DNA of 21,240 nucleotides. It comes from ATZT02 sp964639395. Lineage in GTDB: Bacteria; Actinomycetota; Actinomycetes; S36-B12; UBA5976. The stretch spans positions 1 to 21,240 of the forward strand of contig CAZXCT010000016.1 in assembly GCA_964639395.1 (NCBI GenBank). The letters are read 5' to 3'. Position numbers and translations under genes: made by a program. Position 1 is the first letter of the stretch. Every line of letters begins with the position of its first letter. A model generated the notes under the pieces. That model saw only the letters and a program-made list of their open reading frames with translations. It did no database searches and was not told the origin of the DNA. This document shows, one piece after another, positions 14,517 through 21,240 of the stretch.

Positions 14517-15401
14517 ATGCATAAAATTTTTGAATTATTAGCATCCGGAACCACCCTAATTGGCGATGGGGCGATGGGGACAATGCTGCAGCAGGTGGGT
14601 CTTACCGATGGTGGGGCGCCTGAACTTTGGAATGTTGACCATCCAGAAAAGATTGAAGATATTTTAGCCGGTTACGCAAACGCTGGTGCAAATTTTCTAA
14701 CGACAAACACATTCGGCGGAACAAAACCCCGCTTACAAATGCACGGGCTCGAGGATCGAGTTTTTGAATTAAATAAAGCAGCAAGTGAAATTGCCAAAAA
14801 GGTGGCCAGTAATTTCTCTGATGTTTTTGTAGTGGGTGATGTTGGTCCATCTGGTGAATTAATGGATCCAATGGGAACTCTTACCATCGACTCAGCTAAA
14901 GAGTTGTTTTCTGAGCAAGTTAAAGCGCTGCTTGCAGGTGGTGCTGATGGAATATTAATTGAAACTATGAGTGATCTAAGCGAAGTAAACGCTGCGGTAT
15001 TAGCCGTGCAAGAAATTGATTCAGAAATTCCTATTATCGTGATGTTAAGTTTTGACACTAACTTACGAACCATGATGGGTGTAAAACCTGCACAAGCTAT
15101 CAGCGAGATTTCAAAAATGGGTGTAAAAATCATCGGCGCCAATTGTGGGCGTGGTACCGATGAAATAAAAGTAATTGCTAAAGAGCTATCCGATAATCGC
15201 ATTGACGGGATTTATTTAATTACTCAATCAAATGCTGGGTTGCCAAAATTAGTCGGCGATGAATTTATTTATGACGGAACACCTGAAGAAATGGCTAAAT
15301 ATGCCCTAGAAATGAAGGGTTTCGGAATAAACATCATTGGCGCTTGCTGTGGTTCAACGCCTGAGCACATTGCTGAAATCAAAAAAGCTGTAGCTTCATA
15401 A
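14517..15401 (+). CDS. Homocysteine S-methyltransferase, possibly betaine:homocysteine methyltransferase
   Basis: Zinc-dependent methyltransferase that makes methionine from homocysteine. The protein has 294 residues, a single homocysteine-binding barrel without MetH folate, B12 or reactivation domains. Motifs: DGAMGTMLQ (17-25), TTNTFGG (62-68), GDVGPSG (107-113), ETM, and the zinc cysteines Cys210 (GANCG) and Cys277/Cys278 (GACCGSTPEHI). The segment SNAGLPKL resembles MetH/BHMT-type proteins. The methyl donor cannot be read from the sequence. Because the window encodes dimethylglycine and sarcosine oxidation but no other betaine demethylase, glycine betaine is an attractive donor, giving dimethylglycine. 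S-methylmethionine, or a role as one part of a split MetH, remain alternatives. The gene lies between the 'virulence factor' gene and a TrmH gene. Confidence 0.82.
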   Translation: MHKIFELLASGTTLIGDGAMGTMLQQVGLTDGGAPELWNVDHPEKIEDILAGYANAGANFLTTNTFGGTKPRLQMHGLEDRVFELNKAASEIAKKVASNFSDVFVVGDVGPSGELMDPMGTLTIDSAKELFSEQVKALLAGGADGILIETMSDLSEVNAAVLAVQEIDSEIPIIVMLSFDTNLRTMMGVKPAQAISEISKMGVKIIGANCGRGTDEIKVIAKELSDNRIDGIYLITQSNAGLPKLVGDEFIYDGTPEEMAKYALEMKGFGINIIGACCGSTPEHIAEIKKAVAS

Positions 15402-15405
15402 AATT

Positions 15406-16050
15406 GTGGATGAAAAAAATAAATTCGATCAACTAGGTGCTGGCGAGTTTTATCTTCCGGTTGGGGTAGGTCCGTTACCAGCGCCATGGCCAAAAGATGA
15501 GCGACTAGATCCTGAATTACTTGAAAACGGCGATCGTCGAAATGTTTTAGACCAATATCGATACTGGAAGTTAGCTGCAATTGTTGAAGATTTAGATTCA
15601 AAAAGAAACGATTTACAAATAGCAATAGAGAATTGGCAACACGATTTGAATATTGGATCAATCGTGCGCACTGCAAATGCATTTAATGTCAAATCTGTAC
15701 ACATAGTAGGAAAGCGAGATTGGAACAAACGCGGTGCAATGGTGACTGATCGATACTTAAAAGTAATACATCATGCAACTGTTGAAGACTTTAAAGATTG
15801 GTGTGACAATAGTAATTTGCCAATAATTGGAATAGATAATATTGATGGTTCTTACCCAATTGAAAATTCAAATTTACCTAAAAGTTGTGTTTTACTATTT
15901 GGTCAAGAAGGCTCTGGAATGAGTGAAGCGGCGATCAAAGCCTGTGAAAAAATTTATGCAATAACACAATATGGCTCAACTAGGTCTATGAATGCTTCAG
16001 CAGCAGGGGCAATTGCGATGTACGCTTGGGCTTTACAGCATTTAAATTAA
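15406..16050 (+). CDS. TrmH/SpoU family RNA 2'-O-methyltransferase
   Basis: SAM-dependent ribose methyltransferase acting on tRNA or rRNA. The protein has 214 residues: an N-terminal extension of about 70 residues, rich in Pro/Asp/Glu (VGVGPLPAPWPKDERLDPE), followed by the SPOUT trefoil-knot domain. The three SpoU motifs are clear: motif 1 NIGSIVRTANAF (82-93) with Asn82 and Arg88, motif 2 VLLFGQEGSGMS (162-173), and motif 3 STRSMNASAAGAIAMY (191-206). The start is GTG, 4 bases after the preceding stop with no SD, so translation probably depends on coupling. An ATG at 15410 is in another frame. The target nucleotide cannot be inferred. Confidence 0.9.
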   Translation: MDEKNKFDQLGAGEFYLPVGVGPLPAPWPKDERLDPELLENGDRRNVLDQYRYWKLAAIVEDLDSKRNDLQIAIENWQHDLNIGSIVRTANAFNVKSVHIVGKRDWNKRGAMVTDRYLKVIHHATVEDFKDWCDNSNLPIIGIDNIDGSYPIENSNLPKSCVLLFGQEGSGMSEAAIKACEKIYAITQYGSTRSMNASAAGAIAMYAWALQHLN

Positions 16051-16072
16051 AATAAAACTTTTTGTCTTTATT
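16051..16072. terminator. Weak AT-only inverted repeat between convergent genes
   Basis: AATAAA (16051-16056) and TTTATT (16067-16072) can pair across a 10-base loop containing TTTTT, between the ends of the TrmH and DUF5522 genes. A six-pair A/T stem is weak, so this is only a possible bidirectional terminator. The convergent gap itself is 17 bases. Confidence 0.2.
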
Positions 16073-16313
16073 CACTACTCAAATACGGACAATGTCTACA
16101 AAGTTGATCACAACAAAATCCTCTACTAGCGTGATATTGCGCGGTTAATACTTGAAACCCTGTTTTGGGATCTTTATACTCATCTAACCCTTTTGATATC
16201 GCTTCATTATGTAATTTTAGAATCTGATCGCGAAATGGATCATCAACTTTTAATCGTTTAAGACTTGGATCAGTCAGTGGTCTATCAGCTAAAGTTTTTC
16301 GGGTGTCAGCCAT
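16068..16313 (-). CDS. DUF5522-like Cys-rich small protein
   Basis: An 81-residue protein of unknown function. Its C-terminus carries GFCCDQLCRHCPY (Cys67, Cys68, Cys72, Cys75; His74), which matches what I remember of DUF5522 proteins and looks like a metal or Fe-S site. The upstream part (HNEAISKGLDEYKDPKTGFQVLTAQYH) is also family-like. There is no signal peptide or membrane segment. The ATG lies 8 bases inside the end of glcF, so translation is coupled to the Fe-S subunit. This makes a redox or cluster-related role conceivable, but no function is known to me. It is the last gene of the leftward operon. Confidence 0.7.
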   Translation of the reverse strand: MADTRKTLADRPLTDPSLKRLKVDDPFRDQILKLHNEAISKGLDEYKDPKTGFQVLTAQYHASRGFCCDQLCRHCPYLSSE

Positions 16314-17376
16314 TAGATTCCTTTAATTTAAGACTTTGTTGAACTAACTCTACGATATGAATTACTTTTGGGCCTCTTTTTATGCTGGTACTCATTTGTC
16401 TTTGACAGCCTGGGTTGACAGTAACTAGGTAATCAAGATCCAACTCATCTATTGCTTTTACTTTTTTTGAAACAATTTGCTTACTGTCTTTTGGTCTAAC
16501 AAGTGAATAAGAACCAGCCGCTCCGCAACATTCACTTGCCCCTGGCACCTCAATATATTCACCAATTTTTTTTAAAATTTCACGTGGTTGATGAAACACC
16601 GCTAATCCATTTCTTAGATGGCATGAATCCTGTAATCCAATTTTAATTTTTTTGCCATTTTTATAGATTGGCTTTAGCTGCTCAAAAAGTTCACTTTCGT
16701 GCAAGTACTGAGAAACTTCTCTAACTCGATTCTTTCCTAGGACATCACTCAAGTGTGCGGCGCATCCACCACTTGTAGTAAGTATCACGCCTGAAAGTTT
16801 TTCACCCATTTCTTTTGCAAGTAATCTGCCTTTGTCTAATTCACCGTTGTGTGCGTGCAGCGCACCACAGCATCCTTGACTTGGGTCGATCGATAAATCT
16901 TTGAATATTTTTGAGCTGGCACTACTCACACCTGGATATAGTCCTCTTTCAAAACAGCCCAACATTAAATTTATTTCATTATTTTTTTGTTTTTTATAGT
17001 TTCTCAAATTAAATAAGCCAAAGATTCTTATTAAAAATTTTGATTGGGCAAAAATCAACAATCCCCTCACAATTAAGGGTCTACTAGTTCCTTTCCAGGT
17101 GGCGTCCCGCCACTCTTCTAGCATGTGCCCGTACTCCACACCAGCTGGGCAAACTACTTCACAAGCTCGACACCCCAGGCAATAAGAAGATTGTTCTAAA
17201 GATTCAAAAATTGTTAATTCGTTATTTTGCACTGCACGCATAATGTTAATTCGCCCGCGCGGTGACGAAGCCTCGTCTTTCGTGATTTCATAAGTAGGGC
17301 ATACAGGTAAACAGTATCCACAAGAAATACACCGATCTAACAATTCTTGTGAAAATACTTTTTCATTATCTTTCAT
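16306..17376 (-). CDS. glcF: GlcF-like Fe-S subunit of glycolate/2-hydroxyacid dehydrogenase
   Basis: Electron-transfer subunit that passes electrons from the GlcD flavin to the respiratory quinone pool. The protein has 356 residues. Two classical 4Fe-4S motifs are visible: Cys16-x2-Cys19-x2-Cys22-x3-Cys26 (CISCGYCLPVCPTY) and Cys66-x2-Cys69-x2-Cys72-x3-Cys76 (CLGCRACEVVCPAG). Two CCG-type cysteine-rich domains follow (GCCGALHAHNG; ECCGAAGSYSLV with DSCHLRNG before it, and NPGCQRQM near the end). This is the architecture of GlcF. LldE/LutA-type proteins lack the N-terminal ferredoxin part. It starts inside the glcD stop (ATGA, 17373-17376) and overlaps the DUF5522 gene at its end. A GlcE homologue is not present. 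Confidence 0.9.
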   Translation of the reverse strand: MKDNEKVFSQELLDRCISCGYCLPVCPTYEITKDEASSPRGRINIMRAVQNNELTIFESLEQSSYCLGCRACEVVCPAGVEYGHMLEEWRDATWKGTSRPLIVRGLLIFAQSKFLIRIFGLFNLRNYKKQKNNEINLMLGCFERGLYPGVSSASSKIFKDLSIDPSQGCCGALHAHNGELDKGRLLAKEMGEKLSGVILTTSGGCAAHLSDVLGKNRVREVSQYLHESELFEQLKPIYKNGKKIKIGLQDSCHLRNGLAVFHQPREILKKIGEYIEVPGASECCGAAGSYSLVRPKDSKQIVSKKVKAIDELDLDYLVTVNPGCQRQMSTSIKRGPKVIHIVELVQQSLKLKESNG

Positions 17377-18740
17377 GAGCCAAGTTTTCCAGGGTTTAAA
17401 ATCCCATTTGGATCAAAAGTTCTTTTAACTCTACGTAAAACCTCCATTTGGGTTTCACCTAATCGTGCAGCTAGATAAGGCAGTTTTGCGATACCAACTC
17501 CATGTTCGCCAGTTATCGTGCCGCCTAGTTCGATAGCCAAATTAAAAATATCTGCTAGCGCTTGGTGGGCCGCAGCTACTTCTGTCGGATTGTTTTTATC
17601 AACCACAATTGTGGGATGTAGATTGCCATCACCTGCATGTCCGAATGTTCCGATAACTAAGTTATATTTTTTTGCGATCTCTTCAATACGTCTTACCGCA
17701 ACCGGTAACATCGGTCTACTTACTGAAATATCTTCTAAAATACTTAATGATTTCAACCTAGCTAGCGATGGCAAAGAACATCTTCGTGCTTCTAGTAAAG
17801 CATCTGCTTCTACTACATTTTTTGCTCTAACTACACTTAAAATTCCGCTAGTTTTTTGACAAATTTCTGCCATCTGTGAGGTATTTGATTCTGCAGTGTG
17901 CTCATCTCCATCATCTCCAAATAGCAATAACGCACCGGCAGATCGATTTAGCCCTAAATTTGCATAATCCTCTACTGAATTAATGCAAACATTATCTAAA
18001 AATTCTAATGTCGCCGGCAATATCCCATCAGAAACAATTTGCTCTACTGCAATTGCAGCATTCTCTAATGAGTCAAAATAAGCAACGCCGTATTTTGAAA
18101 CTTTGGGTCTGGGGCGCAATGCCACAATTGCTTCAGTGATTACACCTAAGGTGCCCTCACTTCCTACAAAAAGTCTTGTTAAGTCATATCCAGCTACATC
18201 TTTTACCAGTCGCCCACCAGTTTTAATAACTTCACCACTACCTAAAACAATCTCTAAACCCAACACATAATTTCTGGTTACGCCGTATTTCAATCCACGT
18301 AAACCACCAGCACAAGTAGAAATGTTCCCGCCAATAGTTGACACATTACGCGAGCCCGGATCTGGTGGATACATTAAATTTAATTTTGCAGCTTCATTAT
18401 CTAACTCTAAAGTGTTTACTGCAGGTTGTACTACCGCCAACATTTCACTTTTAGAAATTTCGAGAATCTTATTCATTTTTGACAACGCTAAAATTATTCC
18501 ACCTGTAATCGGCACAGTTGCCGCACATAAATTACTTCCTGCGCCCCTTGCAATCAATGGAACTTTATTTTCATTGGCAAAATTTACAATTTTTACCACA
18601 TCTTGCGTGGACTCTGCAAAAACTACCGCTTCTGGTCGGGCAAAATATTCAGGGGTTGCATCACGCGAATAAGTCTCAAGTGTTACCGGGTCGGATTTAA
18701 CTTTATCGGCGCCAAGTAGCCTTACTAATCCATCAATCAT
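17373..18740 (-). CDS. glcD: GlcD-like FAD-binding 2-hydroxyacid dehydrogenase subunit
   Basis: Flavin subunit that oxidises glycolate, D-lactate or a similar 2-hydroxyacid. The protein has 455 residues, typical for GlcD. The FAD-binding type 4 domain fills about residues 35-215, with PLIARGAGSNLCAATVP, PPDPGSRNVSTIGGNI and GVTRNYVLGLEIVLGSG. The C-terminal FAD-oxidase domain carries GTFGHAGDGNLHP and GTITGEHGVGIAKLPYL, including the metal/substrate His residues of the family. It is translationally coupled to GlcF (4-base overlap). Upstream on the minus strand TAGATT lies 9 bases before the ATG and could be a -10 for a leaderless transcript, but co-transcription with glpD (21-base gap) is simpler. 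Glycolate versus D-lactate cannot be decided by eye. Confidence 0.88.
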   Translation of the reverse strand: MIDGLVRLLGADKVKSDPVTLETYSRDATPEYFARPEAVVFAESTQDVVKIVNFANENKVPLIARGAGSNLCAATVPITGGIILALSKMNKILEISKSEMLAVVQPAVNTLELDNEAAKLNLMYPPDPGSRNVSTIGGNISTCAGGLRGLKYGVTRNYVLGLEIVLGSGEVIKTGGRLVKDVAGYDLTRLFVGSEGTLGVITEAIVALRPRPKVSKYGVAYFDSLENAAIAVEQIVSDGILPATLEFLDNVCINSVEDYANLGLNRSAGALLLFGDDGDEHTAESNTSQMAEICQKTSGILSVVRAKNVVEADALLEARRCSLPSLARLKSLSILEDISVSRPMLPVAVRRIEEIAKKYNLVIGTFGHAGDGNLHPTIVVDKNNPTEVAAAHQALADIFNLAIELGGTITGEHGVGIAKLPYLAARLGETQMEVLRRVKRTFDPNGILNPGKLGS

Positions 18741-18761
18741 TTGAATACGAATCTAGCCTAT

Positions 18762-20315
18762 TTAAGAAGCGAGCTTGGCGAGCACTTCGCTAATAAGTTT
18801 ATTTTTCGCTATTTCTTGCTGGGTTCTAACCAACATAATTGGGGTGCGCCGGCGTAATAGATCCTCCGCTGACTTTACATCCTCATTTTCTAAAATATAA
18901 ATCAGCTCACCTTTTGTAAAATCCAACCCATCAAAGATTATTTCAGAATTACTAGCGTCTAATCTCCACATATTCAAAATTTCACTTACTTTTGCCCCAT
19001 GTCTTCTAAACAATCCGCTTAAAACTTTTTTAGCCAATTCAGAATTATTTGGATAAAATTCTAAGACTTCTCTGAAGAAATTACTTGAAGAAATTTCTAA
19101 ATCTTCTCCGTACCATTTTCTATTGCGAATTTCTTTAATTCCAAGCTTTTTAACTAGATCAGACACTTCTTTACCTACATTTATACAATCAGTTAACTTT
19201 CCGCCAAAAATAGTAATAATCTTATTCTTTTTATCAATTTCAATTTCGTGCTTACGCGAAAGTGACGTCCAATCTTGATCTGCTACATCTTCTTTTTGTT
19301 TAACAACTAATGGCCTCACCCCACACCGTTCTGAGATTATGTCTGCTTTTGTTAACGGCTTAATTAATTCCAAACATCTATTTGCTTGAGCTAAAACAAA
19401 TTCTCTGTCAGCCTCTGTAACAGAATTTGTAGGGGTATCAACTCTGGTGTCAGTTGTTCCAATCACACTTCTGTCATGCATCGGGATTACATAAAAAAGT
19501 CGCTCGTCCTGATCAAAAAATGCCATAACATGTTCATGCTCGGTAAGTCTTGGTACCACAAGATGAATACCTTTTGATAATGCCAAAGTATGTTTAGTAG
19601 CTACCGTTAATTCTTGATTTAAAGTTTTTGCATATGGACCGGTGGCATTAATTAGCACTTTTGCTTTTATTTGAGCTTTAGTGTTATCTCTTTGATCTAC
19701 CACCGTGAGTTGCCAGCCCGCTGGATTACTCTCTGCCTTTTCCATCGCTACATAATTAAGACAAACCGCACCATAAGATTTAGCCGACTTTATAAAATCC
19801 CAAACAAATCGAGAATCATTATCTAGCAAAAGTGCATCATCGTATTGAACTGCACCCTTTAGTCCATTGGTACTAATTAACGGTTCATGATCTTTCGCTC
19901 TATCTTTTGTATAAACTTCAGGTGCTTTAGTTTTAAATCTTCCTAATGCCCAATACAAAGCAGCACCGGCAAAACCAAGCAACTTACCGAACGGTGCGGT
20001 TGGGCCAACCGATGCAAAAAAAGAAGTTGATTTAATCCTGTTAGGAAACGCTCGCATTAATTCATTACGAGAGCCACATAATGCCCAAACTAACGGCACT
20101 TCATACGTCTGTAGATACTTTATTCCACCCCAAACCATGTTAGAAGATTCTTGACTGGTGAAGCTGGCGTAATCATTTTTTTCTACCAATATAACTTTGA
20201 CGCCACGTGCTGACAAAATTGCAGCTGAAACTGCACCATTTATACCGCCGCCAACAATCGCGACATCATAATCAGTTGATATTAAATTAGATAATTTCTC
20301 AATTTTTTCACTCAT
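18762..20315 (-). CDS. glpD: Glycerol-3-phosphate dehydrogenase (respiratory, FAD)
   Basis: Membrane-associated flavoenzyme that oxidises sn-glycerol-3-phosphate to dihydroxyacetone phosphate and reduces quinone. The protein has 517 residues, as in bacterial GlpD. It starts with DYDVAIVGGGINGAVSAAIL (GxGxxG near residues 21-26), followed by the GlpD signature VEKNDYASFTSQESSNMVWGGIKYLQ region. Later come PMHDRSVIGTTDTRVDTPT and the FAD-closing IFGGKLTD. The C-terminal DAO_C helical domain (about 390-517) is present. It lies 8 bases downstream of the carbonic anhydrase gene in the leftward operon. No glycerol kinase or facilitator is in the window, so the source of glycerol-3-phosphate (lipid turnover or uptake) is open. 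Confidence 0.92.
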   Translation of the reverse strand: MSEKIEKLSNLISTDYDVAIVGGGINGAVSAAILSARGVKVILVEKNDYASFTSQESSNMVWGGIKYLQTYEVPLVWALCGSRNELMRAFPNRIKSTSFFASVGPTAPFGKLLGFAGAALYWALGRFKTKAPEVYTKDRAKDHEPLISTNGLKGAVQYDDALLLDNDSRFVWDFIKSAKSYGAVCLNYVAMEKAESNPAGWQLTVVDQRDNTKAQIKAKVLINATGPYAKTLNQELTVATKHTLALSKGIHLVVPRLTEHEHVMAFFDQDERLFYVIPMHDRSVIGTTDTRVDTPTNSVTEADREFVLAQANRCLELIKPLTKADIISERCGVRPLVVKQKEDVADQDWTSLSRKHEIEIDKKNKIITIFGGKLTDCINVGKEVSDLVKKLGIKEIRNRKWYGEDLEISSSNFFREVLEFYPNNSELAKKVLSGLFRRHGAKVSEILNMWRLDASNSEIIFDGLDFTKGELIYILENEDVKSAEDLLRRRTPIMLVRTQQEIAKNKLISEVLAKLAS

Positions 20316-20323
20316 TTACTTCA

Positions 20324-20836
20324 TCAGCAATCTAAAAATTCTAATGCACCTGTTTTTACATCGTAAATTGCTCCGGCTACCGCTACATTCTTCGCTAAAA
20401 GTGGAAACGACCTTATCCGAATCACATCTGCTGCTAAGGCTTTTTTTTGATCAACCACAGTTCTGAATTCTAAACTTCTTGTGTCTACTTGAGTTTTCTC
20501 TAAGATTTTTGCGTGAATTTCAGATTCTTCACTGCTAGCCATAGCGCAATCTGTGTGCGGCATGACAAGAATTCTATAGACCTCTAGCAGATGACTGGCT
20601 AAAACCAACGTTCGCAGAACGTCCTCAGTAACACGAGCACCGGCATTTCTAAGAATTTTTACATCCCCCGAGTGCATACCGACAACTGCTAATGGATTAA
20701 TTCTAGAGTCCATGCAAGTTACAATTGCCAAACCTTTAGCGGCATAGCCAGATAAAGATTCATATTTAAAGTTCTTTTGAAATTGAATATTTGCCGAGAT
20801 TACTTCTTCAAATTTCTCATGATTAGAGTTAGTCAT
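20324..20836 (-). CDS. Beta-class carbonic anhydrase
   Basis: Zinc enzyme that interconverts CO2 and bicarbonate in the cytoplasm. The protein has 170 residues, matching the short actinobacterial-type beta carbonic anhydrases. Zinc ligands and catalytic dyad are visible: Cys41-x-Asp43-x-Arg45 in CMDSRINPLA and His94-x-x-Cys97 in HTDCAM. The segment RNAGARVTEDVLRTLVLASHLL is characteristic of the family. A -10-like TATACT lies exactly 9 bases upstream of the ATG without any SD, suggesting a leaderless start. The link to GlpD is positional only. Bicarbonate supply for carboxylases is the usual role. Confidence 0.93.
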   Translation of the reverse strand: MTNSNHEKFEEVISANIQFQKNFKYESLSGYAAKGLAIVTCMDSRINPLAVVGMHSGDVKILRNAGARVTEDVLRTLVLASHLLEVYRILVMPHTDCAMASSEESEIHAKILEKTQVDTRSLEFRTVVDQKKALAADVIRIRSFPLLAKNVAVAGAIYDVKTGALEFLDC

Positions 20837-20845
20837 TAATGGCTT

Positions 20846-20851
20846 AGTATA
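20846..20851 (-). promoter_or_regulatory. Candidate -10 box for a leaderless carbonic anhydrase transcript
   Basis: The minus strand reads TATACT (5 of 6 to TATAAT), followed by 9 bases and the ATG at 20836. Initiation about 7 bases after the box would fall at or next to the start codon. No SD is present and no convincing -35 is seen. Leaderless mRNAs are common in Actinobacteria, so the geometry is plausible. Confidence 0.4.
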
Positions 20852-20867
20852 ACAATAAATCGCAGGC

Positions 20868-21240
20868 TCATACCACTCCTAGCATTATTGCTAGCCCAAA
20901 CATTAACAATAAGGCGGCAACAAATATTTGAATCCACCTAAAGGTTACTTTTGGCAAATAGGCCTTGGCTAATAATGCCCCAATAATTCCGCCAAATATT
21001 GCGCTAAAAATCAGAAGTCTTGAACTGGAGTCTTGAAAGAGCTCTAAATTAAAAAAAGTAGTTCCATATACTGATAAGCGGGTTATATCAACCAAGACTG
21101 CAATCACTACCCCGGTAGCAATAAATGCTTCTTTACTCATGGCGGTTTTAATCAAAAATGCCGACCGTAAGGCACCTTGGTTTCCTGATAATCCGCCAAA
21201 AAATCCTGAAAGTAACCCACCCAACGGTAACCATCTATTT
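20868..21240 (-). CDS. TSUP family (TauE/SafE-like) membrane protein, 5' partial
   Basis: C-terminal half of a TSUP-family transporter, often called sulfite exporter TauE/SafE, although substrates vary (sulfur compounds, organic acids). The frame stays open to the right edge, reading NRWLPLGGLLSGFFGGLSGN. The first roughly 120-130 residues lie outside the window, and the TTG at 21224 is not the true start. Visible features are a Gly-rich first segment of the second repeat (GGLLSGFFGGLSG), followed by about four hydrophobic transmembrane stretches, ending near LLLMFGLAIMLGVV. It is 31 bases upstream of the carbonic anhydrase gene, on the same strand. A specific substrate cannot be inferred. 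Confidence 0.85.
   Translation of the reverse strand, partial: NRWLPLGGLLSGFFGGLSGNQGALRSAFLIKTAMSKEAFIATGVVIAVLVDITRLSVYGTTFFNLELFQDSSSRLLIFSAIFGGIIGALLAKAYLPKVTFRWIQIFVAALLLMFGLAIMLGVV

Noticed and set aside
14672..15202. A 176-residue open frame on the - strand inside the homocysteine methyltransferase
   Set aside because: Its composition is Ser/Ile/Ala-rich, as expected of a complement-frame shadow. The + strand gene has all zinc-site motifs and operon context.
16051..16072. Strong bidirectional terminator between the TrmH and DUF5522 genes
   Set aside because: The stem is only six A/T pairs, so it is listed as a weak candidate and not as a supported terminator.

Overview
The window looks like a piece of chromosome from a low-GC, streamlined actinobacterium. 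By eye the GC content is about 40%, TTA/AAA-type codons are heavily used, and genes are packed with 4- and 8-base overlaps. No stretch longer than about 125 bases lacks a gene. The style of several proteins (heterotetrameric sarcosine oxidase, actinobacterial TrmH-type methyltransferase with an N-terminal extension, small DUF5522-type protein, candidate leaderless start) would fit freshwater acI/Nanopelagicales-like lineages. This is inference from recognition, not a database result. I see no mobile elements, tRNA, rRNA or CRISPR arrays.

Region 1 (1-9674, + strand) is one tight operon for stripping methyl groups from choline/betaine-type compounds. It holds a dimethylglycine dehydrogenase-like flavoprotein with a folate (GcvT) domain (5' end cut by the window edge), the four sarcosine oxidase subunits in the order soxB-soxD-soxA-soxG, folD, and a BetA-type GMC (choline) dehydrogenase. 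Dimethylglycine goes to sarcosine and then to glycine. The methyl carbons should be captured as 5,10-methylene-tetrahydrofolate, which FolD converts to 10-formyl-THF with NAD(P)H production. No betaine aldehyde dehydrogenase or transporter lies inside the window; either may lie to the left.

Region 2 (9671-13245, - strand) holds a Gfo/Idh/MocA oxidoreductase with an unusual ThuA-like N-terminal domain, a DEAD-box RNA helicase whose ATG sits just behind a terminator-like hairpin, and a small lipoprotein whose stop codon shares a TTAA tetramer with the stop of betA.

Region 3 (13371-16050, + strand) holds an AhpD-like peroxidase-type protein, a GNAT acetyltransferase, a small protein of the misnamed 'virulence factor' family, a homocysteine S-methyltransferase that could be the betaine:homocysteine step missing from region 1, and a TrmH/SpoU RNA methyltransferase.

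Region 4 (16068-21240, - strand) reads leftward: a TSUP-family membrane transporter (5' end cut by the right edge), beta-carbonic anhydrase, GlpD, GlcD-like and GlcF-like subunits of a 2-hydroxyacid dehydrogenase, and a DUF5522-like Cys-rich protein. GlpD and GlcDF are expected to feed electrons from glycerol-3-phosphate and a 2-hydroxyacid (glycolate or lactate) into the respiratory chain.

The most notable points are the distributed choline-to-glycine/one-carbon pathway, the 'virulence factor' gene next to the methyltransferase, the ThuA-like/Gfo-Idh fusion, and the possible attenuator in front of the helicase.
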